A DNA stretch of 64,000 nucleotides from Pseudorhodoferax aquiterrae (GTDB taxonomy: Bacteria; Pseudomonadota; Gammaproteobacteria; Burkholderiales; Burkholderiaceae_C): positions 167,969-231,968 of the forward strand of contig NZ_BMYK01000008.1 of the NCBI RefSeq assembly GCF_014652235.1, written 5' to 3'. The notes under the pieces are model-generated. The model was not told the origin of the DNA and ran no database searches. It saw only the letters and a list, made by a program, of their open reading frames with translations. How positions within the stretch are numbered: the stretch's first letter is position 1; each line of letters begins with the position of its first letter. A program made the translations under genes and the position numbers. This document shows, one piece after another, positions 8,925 through 17,169 of the stretch.

Positions 8925-9674
8925 TCAGCAGCGGCTGACGGCCGGAACGAAGACGTAGCCCACACCGCGGACCGACTTGATGATCTGCGGGAACTCGGGA
9001 TCCGCTTCCATCTTCTTGCGCAGGCGCCCCACCTGCACGTCCACGGTGCGGTCAAATGGTCCGGCCTCGCGGCCGCGGGTCTGGACCAGCAAGACGTCGC
9101 GGGACAGGACCCGTCCCGGCCGCCGCGCGAACACGCAGAGCAGTTCGAACTCGCCGGTCGTCAGCGGAACCTCGTGGCCTCGCGGATGCGTCAGCGTGCG
9201 GCTGGCGGTGTTCAGTTGCCAGCCCTCGAAGGCCAGCGTCTCGGCCGCGGCAACGCCGACGCGCGCTGCCGGCTGCGAAGCGGGGCTGCGCCGCTCTGGC
9301 GCCTGCTGCACCCGCCGCAGCACGGCCTTGACCCGCGCGACCAGTTCGCGCAGATCGAACGGCTTGGTCACGTAATCGTCCGCACCGACCTCCAGGCCCA
9401 CCACCTTGTCCACAGGGTCGCAGCGGCCCGTGACGATGACCAGGCCGCAGCGCCAGTGCTCGCGCAACTGCCGGGCGATGGAGAACCCGTCTTCGCCCGG
9501 GAGCCCGAGATCCAGCAGGACGACGTCGGGCGCGTCCTGCGCCATCAAGGCCATGAGCGAAGCCCCGTCATGGACCTGGGACACGCGGAAACCATGGCCT
9601 GCCAGGTACCGGGCCAGCAGGGCCGTGATGTCGACTTCATCGTCGACGACAACAAGATGGACTGCGGTGCTCAC
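8925..9674 (-). CDS. OmpR/PhoB-family response regulator
   Basis: Receiver domain followed by a winged-helix DNA-binding domain, about 249 residues from GTG 9674. Visible are VVVDDE, the phosphorylation strand VVLLDLGLPGEDG, the switch VTGRC and YVTKPFDLREL. The C-terminal effector ends with DVQVGRLRKKMEADP and SVRGVGYVF, typical of OmpR-type wings. No ATG fits the start; the GTG beginning VSTAVHLVV is chosen because the domain starts there, but it lacks a strong ribosome site, so the N-terminus may be slightly longer. It is followed by the hybrid kinase gene after 19 bases. It may control stress-island genes; no binding site can be assigned. Confidence 0.87.
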   Translation of the reverse strand: MSTAVHLVVVDDEVDITALLARYLAGHGFRVSQVHDGASLMALMAQDAPDVVLLDLGLPGEDGFSIARQLREHWRCGLVIVTGRCDPVDKVVGLEVGADDYVTKPFDLRELVARVKAVLRRVQQAPERRSPASQPAARVGVAAAETLAFEGWQLNTASRTLTHPRGHEVPLTTGEFELLCVFARRPGRVLSRDVLLVQTRGREAGPFDRTVDVQVGRLRKKMEADPEFPQIIKSVRGVGYVFVPAVSRC

Positions 9675-9855
9675 GTCTGTGGAAGGACGGTCGGGTGCGT
9701 CCAGTTTAGTCAGCAAGGCTGTTTTGGGCGAGCGTCCGGGACGAACGGCGCACGCCCGGCGCGTCCACGCTTGGCGCAGTGCAAGCCTCCGATGGCCTGG
9801 GGCTTGGGCCTGCCGACGCCAAAGCGCACGCAGGACGAGGGGCGCTTGCCAATCC

Positions 9856-9896
9856 CTGATCGGCGTCAAACGCATGCGCGCGCATCCACGTAAGGT
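9856..9896 (+). promoter_or_regulatory. FNR-like palindrome and -10 upstream of the alanine-rich lipoprotein
   Basis: CTGATCGGCGTCAA (9856-9869) is the closest of the set to the classical TTGAT-N4-ATCAA site, with one mismatch in the outer TTG/CAA core. The -10-like hexamer TAAGGT is at 9891-9896, 28.5 bases from the centre, giving a class II geometry. The predicted start is near 9904 and the ATG is at 9921. Confidence 0.5.
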
Positions 9897-9920
9897 AGGC
9901 GCTTTCAGCGGAGACCGACC

Positions 9921-10523
9921 ATGGCCATTTCCAGACCATTGCTTTTTCTGTACGCCGCCTTGATCGCAACGGCCGCGTGCGCAGCCTCCACTACCCCCGC
10001 GACTCCACCGGCCTCTGCCTCCCGGAACAAGGAGGCGAACACGGAAGGAATGGGCCGCGCCGCAGAGGCCGCGCAGTCGGCAGCAGTGCGCGCTCATGCG
10101 GCTGCGGAGCGCAGCAAGGAGGTGGTGGGGGATCTGAGCAAACGAACCGCACTGGCGATCGTGCATCTTGCAGCGAAGGCCGACGCGGCGGCGCGGGCCG
10201 CTGCCAGCCAGTGGCGCGAGCAGGTGAAGCTTGCACGCAGCGAAGCGCGCGAAGAGATCGAGCGGGTGGACGAGCAGCTGCGGCAGGCCGCGCAGGCCAG
10301 CGCGCAGGCGCTGGACCGCGCGAAAGAAGCTGCACGAGCCAGCGTGCACAAAGGGGAGCAAGAAGCAGAGCGCGCCGCCGCTGCCGCCCGCGAAGCACTT
10401 GCACGCGCCGAGGCAACCGCAAATGACGCCGCCCGAGCGGCTGCCGACGCCGCCCGCAAGGCGCTCAAGCGACCGGGCCGCAAGCATGACACCACCGAAG
10501 ACCAGCCCGGCGACCCGGCTTGA
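9921..10523 (+). CDS. alanine-rich coiled-coil lipoprotein, uncharacterised
   Basis: A 200-residue protein. The N-terminus (MAISRPLLFLYAALIATAAC) is a lipoprotein signal with the modified cysteine at C20. After a Pro/Ser/Thr linker, residues 45-185 are an almost uninterrupted Ala/Arg/Glu-rich amphipathic helix resembling apolipoprotein-like or phasin-like helical proteins. Charge patterning (EAREEIERVDEQLRQAAQ) supports a coiled coil. The C-terminus is basic then acidic (KRPGRKHDTTEDQ). It follows an FNR-like promoter. A lipid- or cell-wall-associated stress role is plausible, but I do not recognise a named family. Low-complexity composition makes homology calls unreliable. Confidence 0.65.
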   Translation: MAISRPLLFLYAALIATAACAASTTPATPPASASRNKEANTEGMGRAAEAAQSAAVRAHAAAERSKEVVGDLSKRTALAIVHLAAKADAAARAAASQWREQVKLARSEAREEIERVDEQLRQAAQASAQALDRAKEAARASVHKGEQEAERAAAAAREALARAEATANDAARAAADAARKALKRPGRKHDTTEDQPGDPA

Positions 10524-10574
10524 GCGACCCGGGGGCGAAGGCCCAGCGCACGCCCATCCTCTACCAAGGAACGC

Positions 10575-10793
10575 ATGACCGTCACCGCCGCACCAGCAGC
10601 TGAACCGCAAGCGTCGGCGCTGCCAGACCTGGGCAATCCCCTTGCGCATGGCAGCTGCATGGTCGGCGGCCGGCCGGCCGCACTGTCCGATCTGCGGGTT
10701 CCCATCGCTGCCGTCGGCACGCTCACGCACCGCAGCTCCCCCTGGCGATCGGTCTGCAAGCTGCACCGGCCTGGGAGCGACGTGGCGACATGA
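10575..10793 (+). CDS. possible 72-residue leader protein coupled to the GGDEF-EAL gene
   Basis: A short ORF with a plausible ribosome site (AAGGAACGC directly before ATG). Its TGA overlaps the ATG of the following c-di-GMP gene (ATGA), the classic geometry of translational coupling. The protein has no recognisable domain, three scattered cysteine or histidine positions and no signal peptide. It could be a real small protein, a translated leader or a chance ORF in GC-rich DNA; start signal and coupling are the only support. Confidence 0.3.
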   Translation: MTVTAAPAAEPQASALPDLGNPLAHGSCMVGGRPAALSDLRVPIAAVGTLTHRSSPWRSVCKLHRPGSDVAT

Positions 10794-12478
10794 CCCCGTA
10801 CCACGAACAACCCGAGGTGCTGGCCCAGGCGATCATCGCGTCGGCGCCGGACGGGATCTTGCTTGTCGACGACAGCAACCACATCCTGCTGGCCAATTCA
10901 GCAATGGAGAAGATCTGCGGCTACACGCGCACCGAGCTCGTGGGGCAGCCGGTGGAAATCTTCCTGCCGCCCCAGGCCCGGGAGCGCCACCGGACCAACG
11001 TCCAGCGTTATGCAGCCAACCCACAGCAGCGCCCCATGGGCATGGTGGAGAATCTGTCATTGCAGCACAAGAGTGGCCGCATGGTCCCGGTCGACATCGC
11101 CCTCGGGCAGGTGGTCCGCGACGGCGGTCAGGCCACCGTCGTCTTCGTGCGCGACATCACCGGCATCAAGGAACTGCAACGCCAGATGCAGTTCCACGCC
11201 ACACGTGACACGCTGACGGGCCTCGCCAACCGCTGGATGTTCAACCAACACCTGGCGCAGGCGTTCCGGCAGATGGGGCGGCAGCCCGGCAAGCTGGCCT
11301 TGCTGCTGCTGGACCTGGACGACTTCAAATCCGCCAACGACCGCCACGGCCATGCCGTGGGCGACCTGGTCCTCGTGGAGGCCGCCCGGCGCATTGCCGC
11401 GTCCGTGCGCACCGGGGATGTCATTGCCCGGCTGGGCGGTGACGAGTTCGTCGTGCTGCTGCGAGAGATCGGAACCTCGGACGCGGTGGTCGTGGCCGAG
11501 AAGATCGTGGAAGCACTTGCGCAACCATGCATGGTGGAAGGCCACGGCATCACGCTGGGTGGCAGCATCGGCATCGCGTACTGTCCGGACGATGCCCAGG
11601 ACGCAGACACCTTGATGCGGTATGCCGACATGGCCATGTACCGCGCCAAGTCGCTGGGCCGCGGGCAATGCGCCGTCTACTCCGCAAGCATGGCACAGCA
11701 GATCGCCCATCGCGCTCGGGTGCGCGACCGGCTCAAGCTCGCGCTGGACGCTGGAGAGCTGCAGCTGTGCTACCAGCCGCAGATCCGTCTGCCTGGGCAG
11801 ACAGTGACGGGCGTCGAGGCCTTGCTCCGGTGGACCGACGCGGAGCTGGGCGAGCAACACCCGGCAGACTTCATCCCGATCGCCGAGAGCGCCGACCTGA
11901 TCGTGCCGATCGGCGAATGGGTCATCGAGATGGCCTGCCGACAAGCCGTCGCATGGCGCGATGCGGGCATGCCGCTACGGGTCGGCGTCAACCTGTCGGC
12001 CAGGCAGTTCCGCAACGAAGCCCTGGCCGACCAGATCCGGACGACCTTGGAACGCCATGGGCTGGATCCTGCGTTGATCGAGCTGGAGATCACGGAGTCG
12101 GAGGCCATGGCAGACCCCAAGCGAACCGGGCAACTGCTCAAGCGGCTGCGAGGACTGGGTGTGGCCATCGCGCTGGACGACTTTGGCACAGGACATTCGT
12201 CGCTGGCCTACCTGCGCGAGCTGCCCGTCACCCGGTTGAAGATCGACAAGGCGTTCATCCGTCCGATCGGCGAGCCTGGGAGCGAGACGGTGCTGGTGAA
12301 GGCGATCCTGGCATTGGCCTCCACCCTGGGCCTGGAAGTGGTTGCGGAAGGCGTGGAGACCCGCGCCCAACTGGACTTCCTGCGTGACAACGGCTGCAAC
12401 GCCTACCAAGGTTGGCTGTTCGCCAAGGCCGTGCCGGCGGAGCGCGTGACGGCGCTGGTGCAGGCCATGCAGCGCTGA
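10790..12478 (+). CDS. PAS-GGDEF-EAL bifunctional c-di-GMP protein
   Basis: A 562-residue cytoplasmic protein. PAS domain about 8-125, GGDEF domain about 130-300 with an intact GGDEF motif at 216-220, and an RxxD inhibitory site (RTGD, 207-210) exactly five residues before it, so cyclase activity is likely product-inhibited. The EAL domain runs from about 315 with EAL at 343-345 and the later catalytic motifs NLSARQF, EITES, DDFGTG, KIDKAFI and EGVET intact, so phosphodiesterase activity is also predicted. Which activity dominates cannot be told. It may be co-transcribed with the lipoprotein gene upstream, linking the stress island to c-di-GMP signalling. Confidence 0.92.
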   Translation: MTPYHEQPEVLAQAIIASAPDGILLVDDSNHILLANSAMEKICGYTRTELVGQPVEIFLPPQARERHRTNVQRYAANPQQRPMGMVENLSLQHKSGRMVPVDIALGQVVRDGGQATVVFVRDITGIKELQRQMQFHATRDTLTGLANRWMFNQHLAQAFRQMGRQPGKLALLLLDLDDFKSANDRHGHAVGDLVLVEAARRIAASVRTGDVIARLGGDEFVVLLREIGTSDAVVVAEKIVEALAQPCMVEGHGITLGGSIGIAYCPDDAQDADTLMRYADMAMYRAKSLGRGQCAVYSASMAQQIAHRARVRDRLKLALDAGELQLCYQPQIRLPGQTVTGVEALLRWTDAELGEQHPADFIPIAESADLIVPIGEWVIEMACRQAVAWRDAGMPLRVGVNLSARQFRNEALADQIRTTLERHGLDPALIELEITESEAMADPKRTGQLLKRLRGLGVAIALDDFGTGHSSLAYLRELPVTRLKIDKAFIRPIGEPGSETVLVKAILALASTLGLEVVAEGVETRAQLDFLRDNGCNAYQGWLFAKAVPAERVTALVQAMQR

Positions 12479-12481
12479 AAC

Positions 12482-12522
12482 TTGCGCAACGTCAAACGGC
12501 GCTGCGACGGGCTCTCTAGAGT
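12482..12522 (+). promoter_or_regulatory. FNR-like palindrome and -10 upstream of the phasin gene
   Basis: TTGCGCAACGTCAA (12482-12495) fits TTG-N8-CAA perfectly. TAGAGT at 12517-12522 is a -10-like hexamer 28.5 bases from the centre. Transcription is predicted near 12530, just ahead of the AAGGAG ribosome site and ATG 12549. Confidence 0.55.
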
Positions 12523-12548
12523 TGCCTCCATGTCAAGGAGAGATCGCC

Positions 12549-13085
12549 ATGGCCCGCAGTATTCCCGCCCCTTCCAATGCTCACATCGCCTCCCATCCGC
12601 CAGAAGTCGCCCGCGACGCTGCCGCAGCCGCCGTGGATGCGGAGGTGCAAACGCACCACCGCTTGCTGCTGTGCCTGGAGCAATCGCGGCGTGCACAGCT
12701 CCAGATGGTGCACGACTGCATGCGCGACATGCTGGGCACAGCCCGAACCCTGTCGACCAGTACCGACCAGGGCCAGTGGTTGCAAGCGTCGACGGCATTG
12801 GCCTGGGGCCTGTGCGCGCGCGGCCTGTCGGCCCAGGCCACGATGTCGGCCGCCTGGTCCGAGTTCCAGCGTTCGGTTCTCGACCAGGCGCGCACCAGCG
12901 GAGAGGTCGCCCAGGCCGGCAACTGGCCCTTGGCGTCAGCGCAGCCGGCCACGCCGGGCAAGCCCAGCGCTGAAGGTGCCGATCCGCAATGGCTGACGCA
13001 AGCGATGCGAAACTGCGAGAAGCTGGCGACGGCCTGGACGTCCGCATGGATGCCCGGCAGCCTGCAGACCGAGACACCCCGCTGA
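12549..13085 (+). CDS. phasin-like protein (probable polyhydroxyalkanoate granule-associated)
   Basis: A 178-residue all-helical protein. The core, about residues 30-130, has the amphipathic heptad pattern, with conserved-looking aromatic spacing (LLLCLEQSRRAQLQMVHDC; ALAWGLCARGL; AAWSEFQRSVLDQ), of phasin_2-type proteins that coat PHB granules. The tail is Pro/Ala/Ser-rich. Start ATG 12549 is set by the ribosome site AAGGAG; an alternative in-frame TTG at 12522 lies inside the predicted promoter. It follows an FNR-like promoter and precedes a USP gene by 67 bases, probably in one transcript. Phasins are divergent and the family call is by pattern only. Confidence 0.6.
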   Translation: MARSIPAPSNAHIASHPPEVARDAAAAAVDAEVQTHHRLLLCLEQSRRAQLQMVHDCMRDMLGTARTLSTSTDQGQWLQASTALAWGLCARGLSAQATMSAAWSEFQRSVLDQARTSGEVAQAGNWPLASAQPATPGKPSAEGADPQWLTQAMRNCEKLATAWTSAWMPGSLQTETPR

Positions 13086-13152
13086 AACAGTCGGCGCTGG
13101 CCTGCGCGACAGCGGCCGGCGCCACCGTCGCATCTTTGGTGGAGGGCATCCC

Positions 13153-13971
13153 ATGACCGTCATCCAGTCGATCCTGCTGCATCTGGACAGTTCCGCCCTG
13201 TGCGCGGAGAGAGCGCGCATAGCGCACCGCCTTGCGCAGCAGTTCTCCGCACAGGTGAGCGCCGTCTACAGCGTGACGCCCTCGGTGCTGCGCTATCCGA
13301 TGGGCCTGGACGGGCCTGCCGGTGCGCTGGGCTTGGAGGAGTACGACGCGCAGTGCCGCCGTGACGCCGGTCGTCTGCTCAGGGATGTCGACGCGAACGT
13401 GGAGCGCATGCGGTGGGAAGACGTCCCCGGGGACGCCATCGCCGAGTTCGAGCGGCGCGCCTTCTATGCCGACTTGGTGGTGCTTGGCCAGCGCGCGAAC
13501 GATTCTGCGCTGGCGGCGCAGACCCCTGCGGACTTCGTGCCCCGGCTGGTCGTGCACAGTGGGCGGCCGTGCCTGGTCGTCCCCTGCGTGGGCTCCTTTC
13601 CCGTGGTGGGCCGCACGGTCGTCATTGCCTGGAAGCAGACGCGCGAAGCCGCGCAGGCGGTCACAGCGTCCCTGCCCTGGCTGCGCACGGCGCAGGCGGT
13701 GCACGCCCTCGGCTACGGCGAAGGCGCGGCGGATCCGCTCACACGGCTGCAGGCCTACCTGCAAGGCCACCACGTGAACATCACGATCCACCCGGACCCG
13801 GGACGAGACGTCGATGTGGGAGAGGACTTGCTGTCCCGGTCGGCAGACCTCGCCGCAGACCTGATGGTCATGGGTTGCTACGGCCGCTCCAGGGCACGCG
13901 AATGGGTGCTGGGCGGCGTCAGCCGCTCGGTCCTGCGCGGGATGACCATCCCCGTGCTGATGGCCCATTGA
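13153..13971 (+). CDS. universal stress protein, tandem-domain
   Basis: A 272-residue protein made of two USP folds. The N-terminal domain begins IQSILLHLDSS and has FYADLVVLGQ; the C-terminal domain begins GRTVVIAWK and ends with the ATP-binding G-x2-G-x9-G-S/T motif MGCYGRSRAREWVLGGVSRS and IPVLMAH. This tandem type matches the Anr/Fnr-controlled USPs known from pseudomonads that support anaerobic survival (family knowledge). It sits 67 bases after the phasin gene, likely sharing its promoter. It is closely similar to the two other tandem USPs of the island (at 17817 and 22803). Confidence 0.9.
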   Translation: MTVIQSILLHLDSSALCAERARIAHRLAQQFSAQVSAVYSVTPSVLRYPMGLDGPAGALGLEEYDAQCRRDAGRLLRDVDANVERMRWEDVPGDAIAEFERRAFYADLVVLGQRANDSALAAQTPADFVPRLVVHSGRPCLVVPCVGSFPVVGRTVVIAWKQTREAAQAVTASLPWLRTAQAVHALGYGEGAADPLTRLQAYLQGHHVNITIHPDPGRDVDVGEDLLSRSADLAADLMVMGCYGRSRAREWVLGGVSRSVLRGMTIPVLMAH

Positions 13972-14055
13972 CCGCAGGCGTGGTGGCCGGGGCCATGCAG
14001 CCCCCGGGCAGCTGCGGTCTGCGCGGGCCTCCGGATGGCCGACATCCCGTGCGGC

Positions 14056-14514
14056 TCAGCTGTCCTGGTCAGGCGCCCGGCCCCGGACGGTCAGAACGGG
14101 CACCTTGGAGAAGCGGATGATCTGTTCCGCGCCGCTTCCCAGCAGGACGCGGCCCAGGCCGCGCCGGCCGTGGCTGCCCACGACGACCAGGTCGGCCTTC
14201 CACTGGCTCGCCTCTTCCGCAACGGACTGCCCCAGCCGCTGACCCTCCCGGTCGATCAGGTGGGAGCTGGCGTCGATGCCGGCGGCGCGGCAGATCTCCA
14301 GGCCCTCGGTGAGCACACGGTCCGCATCCCTCCTGGCCTGGTCCAGCAGCGCAGGGCCGTACTCGTACCCGCTGAGGTACACCAACGCGTCCAGGCAGTG
14401 CAGCAGCCGCAGTTGGGCGCCTGTACCGTGCGCCAGCTCGAGTGCCGTCGCCAGGGCCGCCTTGGACGTTGCACTGCCGTCCAGCGGAACCAGGATCTTC
14501 GTGAACGTGGACAT
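14056..14514 (-). CDS. universal stress protein, single-domain (UspA-like)
   Basis: A 152-residue single USP fold. It starts TFTKILVPLDGSATSKAAL, has DLVVVGSHGRRG and the nucleotide-binding G-x2-G-x9-G-S motif ending VLLGSGAEQIIRFS, then VPVLTVRG. It lies 18 bases downstream of the Hsp20 gene on the same strand, so the two form an operon, most likely driven from the FNR-like site near 15.18 kb. These proteins bind ATP and help survival under growth arrest. Confidence 0.92.
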   Translation of the reverse strand: MSTFTKILVPLDGSATSKAALATALELAHGTGAQLRLLHCLDALVYLSGYEYGPALLDQARRDADRVLTEGLEICRAAGIDASSHLIDREGQRLGQSVAEEASQWKADLVVVGSHGRRGLGRVLLGSGAEQIIRFSKVPVLTVRGRAPDQDS

Positions 14515-14532
14515 GGTGGTGAGCCCGCGTCT

Positions 14533-14967
14533 TCAGGAGATCTGCAGCACCGAGCCCTTGGCCTGGGCTCGCTTGGGCAAGGTCAGCGTCAATACACCGT
14601 CCTTGAACACCGCGGCGGAGTTCTTGTCGTCCACCTCGCAGGCCAGCGTGAACCCGCGGGCCATGCTGCCGTAGTAGCGTTCGCGCGTCAGCACACGCTC
14701 GCCGTCCTTGGTTTCCTTCTCGTCCTTGACCTCGGCGCTGATGGCGACGTAGTTGCCCTCGATCTGCACGCGCAGGTCTTCCTTCTTCGCACCGGGCACC
14801 TCGGCCTTGACCGTGTAGCGCTCGTCCGTCTCGCTCACGTCGATCTTGATGTCTGCGCCGTCGCGCAGGGCGGGCAGGTCCGTCCGACGCATGACGCGCC
14901 GGAACAGGTCCGAGAACGGGTCGGCCATCAGGTCTTCCAGACGGTCGAATCTTGTCAATGCACTCAT
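14533..14967 (-). CDS. small heat-shock protein, Hsp20/alpha-crystallin family
   Basis: A 144-residue Hsp20 chaperone. The alpha-crystallin domain spans about 38-140 (IKIDVSETDERYTVKAEVPG; KEDLRVQIEGN; the GVLTLTLPK motif near the C-terminus). The start ATG 14967 has an AAGGAGC ribosome site. These ATP-independent holdases bind unfolding proteins in the cytoplasm. It is followed by a single-domain USP and preceded by an unusually long untranslated leader (about 170 bases) if transcription starts at the predicted FNR-like promoter; the leader might act in regulation, but no defined thermometer fold was worked out. Confidence 0.95.
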   Translation of the reverse strand: MSALTRFDRLEDLMADPFSDLFRRVMRRTDLPALRDGADIKIDVSETDERYTVKAEVPGAKKEDLRVQIEGNYVAISAEVKDEKETKDGERVLTRERYYGSMARGFTLACEVDDKNSAAVFKDGVLTLTLPKRAQAKGSVLQIS

Positions 14968-15141
14968 GGTTAGCTCCTTGGGTTGAATGAACTGGTTTCA
15001 GAACTCCGCTGGAAATCCACTGTAGAGACCTCGCGCGCAGGCGGCTTGCGCGGCATCAAGCTCGTCGCGTCCCGCACGCGCCGCAGCTTGCGGTGGACGT
15101 CAACGGCGCGCGGTGGAGTAAGCCCAGCAGCGGTGCGAGCC

Positions 15142-15183
15142 ATGCTACGCAGGCCACCACGTCGACGCTCTGACGGGCGTCAA
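15142..15183 (-). promoter_or_regulatory. FNR-like palindrome and -10 upstream of hsp20-usp
   Basis: Plus-strand CTGACGGGCGTCAA (15170-15183) is a near-perfect inverted repeat of TTGAC/GTCAA. On the minus strand TAGCAT at 15147-15142 matches TATAAT at four positions, 29.5 bases from the centre. The start would be near 15135, about 168 bases before the hsp20 ATG. Confidence 0.5.
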
Positions 15184-15384
15184 ACCAAGACGCAGGCCAG
15201 CCAGACGACGCCAGGGTGCAGCGCAGTCTGGCGACGCAGTCTCCGCCAGACTGCGCATCTGCGCGGCGCTGGCACCGCGGTCCGAAGCATCGGCGCAGAG
15301 GGAAGCGCCGCGTCCGACACGAAACCTTGACGCCCCGCACAGCGTGCGCACCGGTGCCGGAAACGGCGTCGGCGCTGCGCTGGT

Positions 15385-15425
15385 TTGTTCTGGCGCAAGT
15401 CCCGAACGCCGGCTGTGCCTAGACT
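15385..15425 (+). promoter_or_regulatory. FNR-like palindrome and -10 upstream of the BON remnant and acyl-CoA ligase
   Basis: TTGTTCTGGCGCAA (15385-15398) keeps the TTG-N8-CAA core but has weaker inner half-sites than the others. TAGACT at 15420-15425 is a -10-like hexamer 28.5 bases from the centre. The predicted start is near 15433, 62 bases before the BON-remnant ATG. Confidence 0.42.
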
Positions 15426-15494
15426 TTTTGGCGCGGGAGTTGACGTGCCGCGCCGCGGCAGTCCTGCACAGCAACACAGCGCAAAGTAAACACC

Positions 15495-15695
15495 ATGAAG
15501 ACCGACGTGCAACTGAAGGACGACATCCTGGCCGAGCTCAAGTGGGCCCCTGATGTCCACGCAACCGATGTGGGCGTGATCGTCAAGTCACCCTGCGCGG
15601 CAACGTGCACTCGTGGGCACGTGGTCAATGCATTGACGGTCGACCAGGTCGGCCTGAGAGGCTTCGCACGGCGCGCCCGGTCACCATCCCGCTGA
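15495..15695 (+). pseudogene. decayed BON-domain protein gene
   Basis: The first 31 residues (MKTDVQLKDDILAELKWAPD... to IVK) are the standard N-terminus of small BON-domain stress proteins. The expected next strand, VTLRGNVHSWA, is present but in another frame (15587-15619), which implies a short deletion right after the IVK codons. The rest of the 66-codon frame is not BON-like, and the second half of the domain is missing. An intact protein would carry one or more BON repeats that bind membranes. The frame ends 10 bases before the acyl-CoA ligase, so the remnant is now effectively part of that gene's leader. Confidence 0.6.
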
Positions 15696-15705
15696 GCACG
15701 ATCCG

Positions 15706-17088
15706 ATGTTGCCTGCGTTCGATCCTGTCCAGAGTTGCGCGGTCGCGTTTGACGTGATCGCGGCGGGATACGCGAACGCCCCGTCCCTGGACAGGCGCCG
15801 GGAGATGCGGCTCGCGATGCTGCTGGCAGCGGCCGTCGAGCGCTCGCCGTTGTACCGTCGGGCGTGCGGCGGCACCCGGAATGTTCCGGCGCTGCAGGAT
15901 TTTCCCGTGGCGACCAAGGCCGACCTCATGGCGCGCTTCGACGAATGGGTCACCGACCGCCGCCTGGATCTCGAGTCGGTGCGTCGTTTCGTGGCCGACC
16001 CCGCGCGCATTGCCGAGCCGCTGCGCGGCCGCTACACGGTGTGGGAGAGTTCAGGGAGCAGCGGACAGCCCGGTCTCTTCGTCCAGGATGCCAAGGCCAT
16101 GGCGGTGTACGACGCACTGGAGGCGTTCAGGCGCCCCCCGCAACTGGCGTGGCCCCAGCTGCTCGATCCGATGCTGCTGCTCCAGCGGCTGGCATTCGTC
16201 GGCGCGACAAACGGACACTTTGCAAGCTTCGTGTCGCTGGAACGCATGCGGCGTCTGAACCCCCTGGCGGCAATGCGTTGTCGCAGTGTGTCGTTTCTGC
16301 AGCCGGTCCGCCGCATCGTCGCGCAGGTCGATGCCTGGTCTCCAGCGGTGCTGGCCACCTATCCCAGCGCGGCGGTCATGCTCGCCGAGGAGAAGACCGC
16401 AGGGCGGTTGCAGTGCAAACCGCAAGAAATCTGGACGGGCGGCGAGAATCTGACGCCGGCCATGCGCGCGTTCATCGCCACGGCGTTCGGCTGCCGTGTA
16501 CTGGACAGCTACGGTGCTTCGGAGTTCCTGGCGCTGGCATGCGAATGCAGCCATGGCCGCTTGCACCTCAACAGCGACTGGGCGATCCTGGAATCGGTGG
16601 ACCGGGAAGGCCGCGCGGTGGCGCCCGGAACGGCAGGCCACCGAACGCTGCTGACCAATCTGGCCAACCACGTGCAACCCATCATCCGTTATGACCTCGG
16701 CGACCGCACGGTGCTGCACGCGGCGCCGTGTGCGTGCGGCTCCGCACTGCCCGCCATCGAGGTCTGCGGCCGTGAGGACGACGTGCTCCATCTCGGGAAC
16801 GCCGAAGGGTCGCCCGTCAGCGTGCTCCCGCTGGCGCTGTGCACGGTGCTGGAGGAACAAGCCGGACTGTTCGATTTCCAGATCCATCAGGTGCACCGGT
16901 GCGAACTGGAACTGCGCGGCGGACCCGGAACGAGCGAAGCGGCGCACACCCTGGCGCGCGCCAAGCGTGCGCTCGAAGACTATCTTCGTGGCAGCGGCGC
17001 CCACGGCGTGCGCATCCGCTGCATGCATGGCGTGCCCCTGCGCAAAGGCCGCAGCGGAAAGGTGCAGCGCGTGGTGGGCATGTCTTGA
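15706..17088 (+). CDS. phenylacetate-CoA ligase-like adenylate-forming enzyme (PaaK/CapK family)
   Basis: A 460-residue member of the PaaK branch of the acyl-adenylate superfamily, which activates a carboxylate with ATP and usually passes it to CoA. Visible are the N-terminal helical region, ATKADLMARFDEWV, the nucleotide loop SSGSSGQPG (about 115-123), a YGASEF motif, IIRYDLGD and a C-terminal LRKGRSGKVQRV lysine region. Two cysteine pairs (CECSHG and CACGS) fit a structural metal site seen in part of the family. It lacks the usual paa neighbours; its position in a stress island argues for another acid substrate, which is unknown. It probably uses the promoter at 15385-15425. Confidence 0.75.
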   Translation: MLPAFDPVQSCAVAFDVIAAGYANAPSLDRRREMRLAMLLAAAVERSPLYRRACGGTRNVPALQDFPVATKADLMARFDEWVTDRRLDLESVRRFVADPARIAEPLRGRYTVWESSGSSGQPGLFVQDAKAMAVYDALEAFRRPPQLAWPQLLDPMLLLQRLAFVGATNGHFASFVSLERMRRLNPLAAMRCRSVSFLQPVRRIVAQVDAWSPAVLATYPSAAVMLAEEKTAGRLQCKPQEIWTGGENLTPAMRAFIATAFGCRVLDSYGASEFLALACECSHGRLHLNSDWAILESVDREGRAVAPGTAGHRTLLTNLANHVQPIIRYDLGDRTVLHAAPCACGSALPAIEVCGREDDVLHLGNAEGSPVSVLPLALCTVLEEQAGLFDFQIHQVHRCELELRGGPGTSEAAHTLARAKRALEDYLRGSGAHGVRIRCMHGVPLRKGRSGKVQRVVGMS

Positions 17089-17169
17089 GGCCCGGCGTCA
17101 GCCAAGGCCATGATCAGCCCACCAGGCCGGCGGGACTGCGCCGCGCGATCCGGCGCGCGTCACACGGCC

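Larger units (their letters stand above)
14968..15494 (+). other. 527-base intergenic region between hsp20 (leftward) and the BON remnant (rightward)
   Basis: No convincing gene lies here: the small ORFs in it have no ribosome site or recognisable protein. It holds two FNR-like promoters facing apart (15142-15183 leftward, 15385-15425 rightward) and the hsp20 ribosome site. The long stretch between them (about 15184-15384) shows no further recognisable structure. Confidence 0.5.

Noticed and set aside
13972..14055. GC-rich inverted repeats between the convergent USP genes as a terminator
   Set aside because: Stems are imperfect and there is no T-run on either strand.
15706..17088. Calling the acyl-CoA ligase PaaK of phenylacetate catabolism
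   Set aside because: No paa genes are nearby and the gene lies in a stress island; only the family, not the substrate, is supported.
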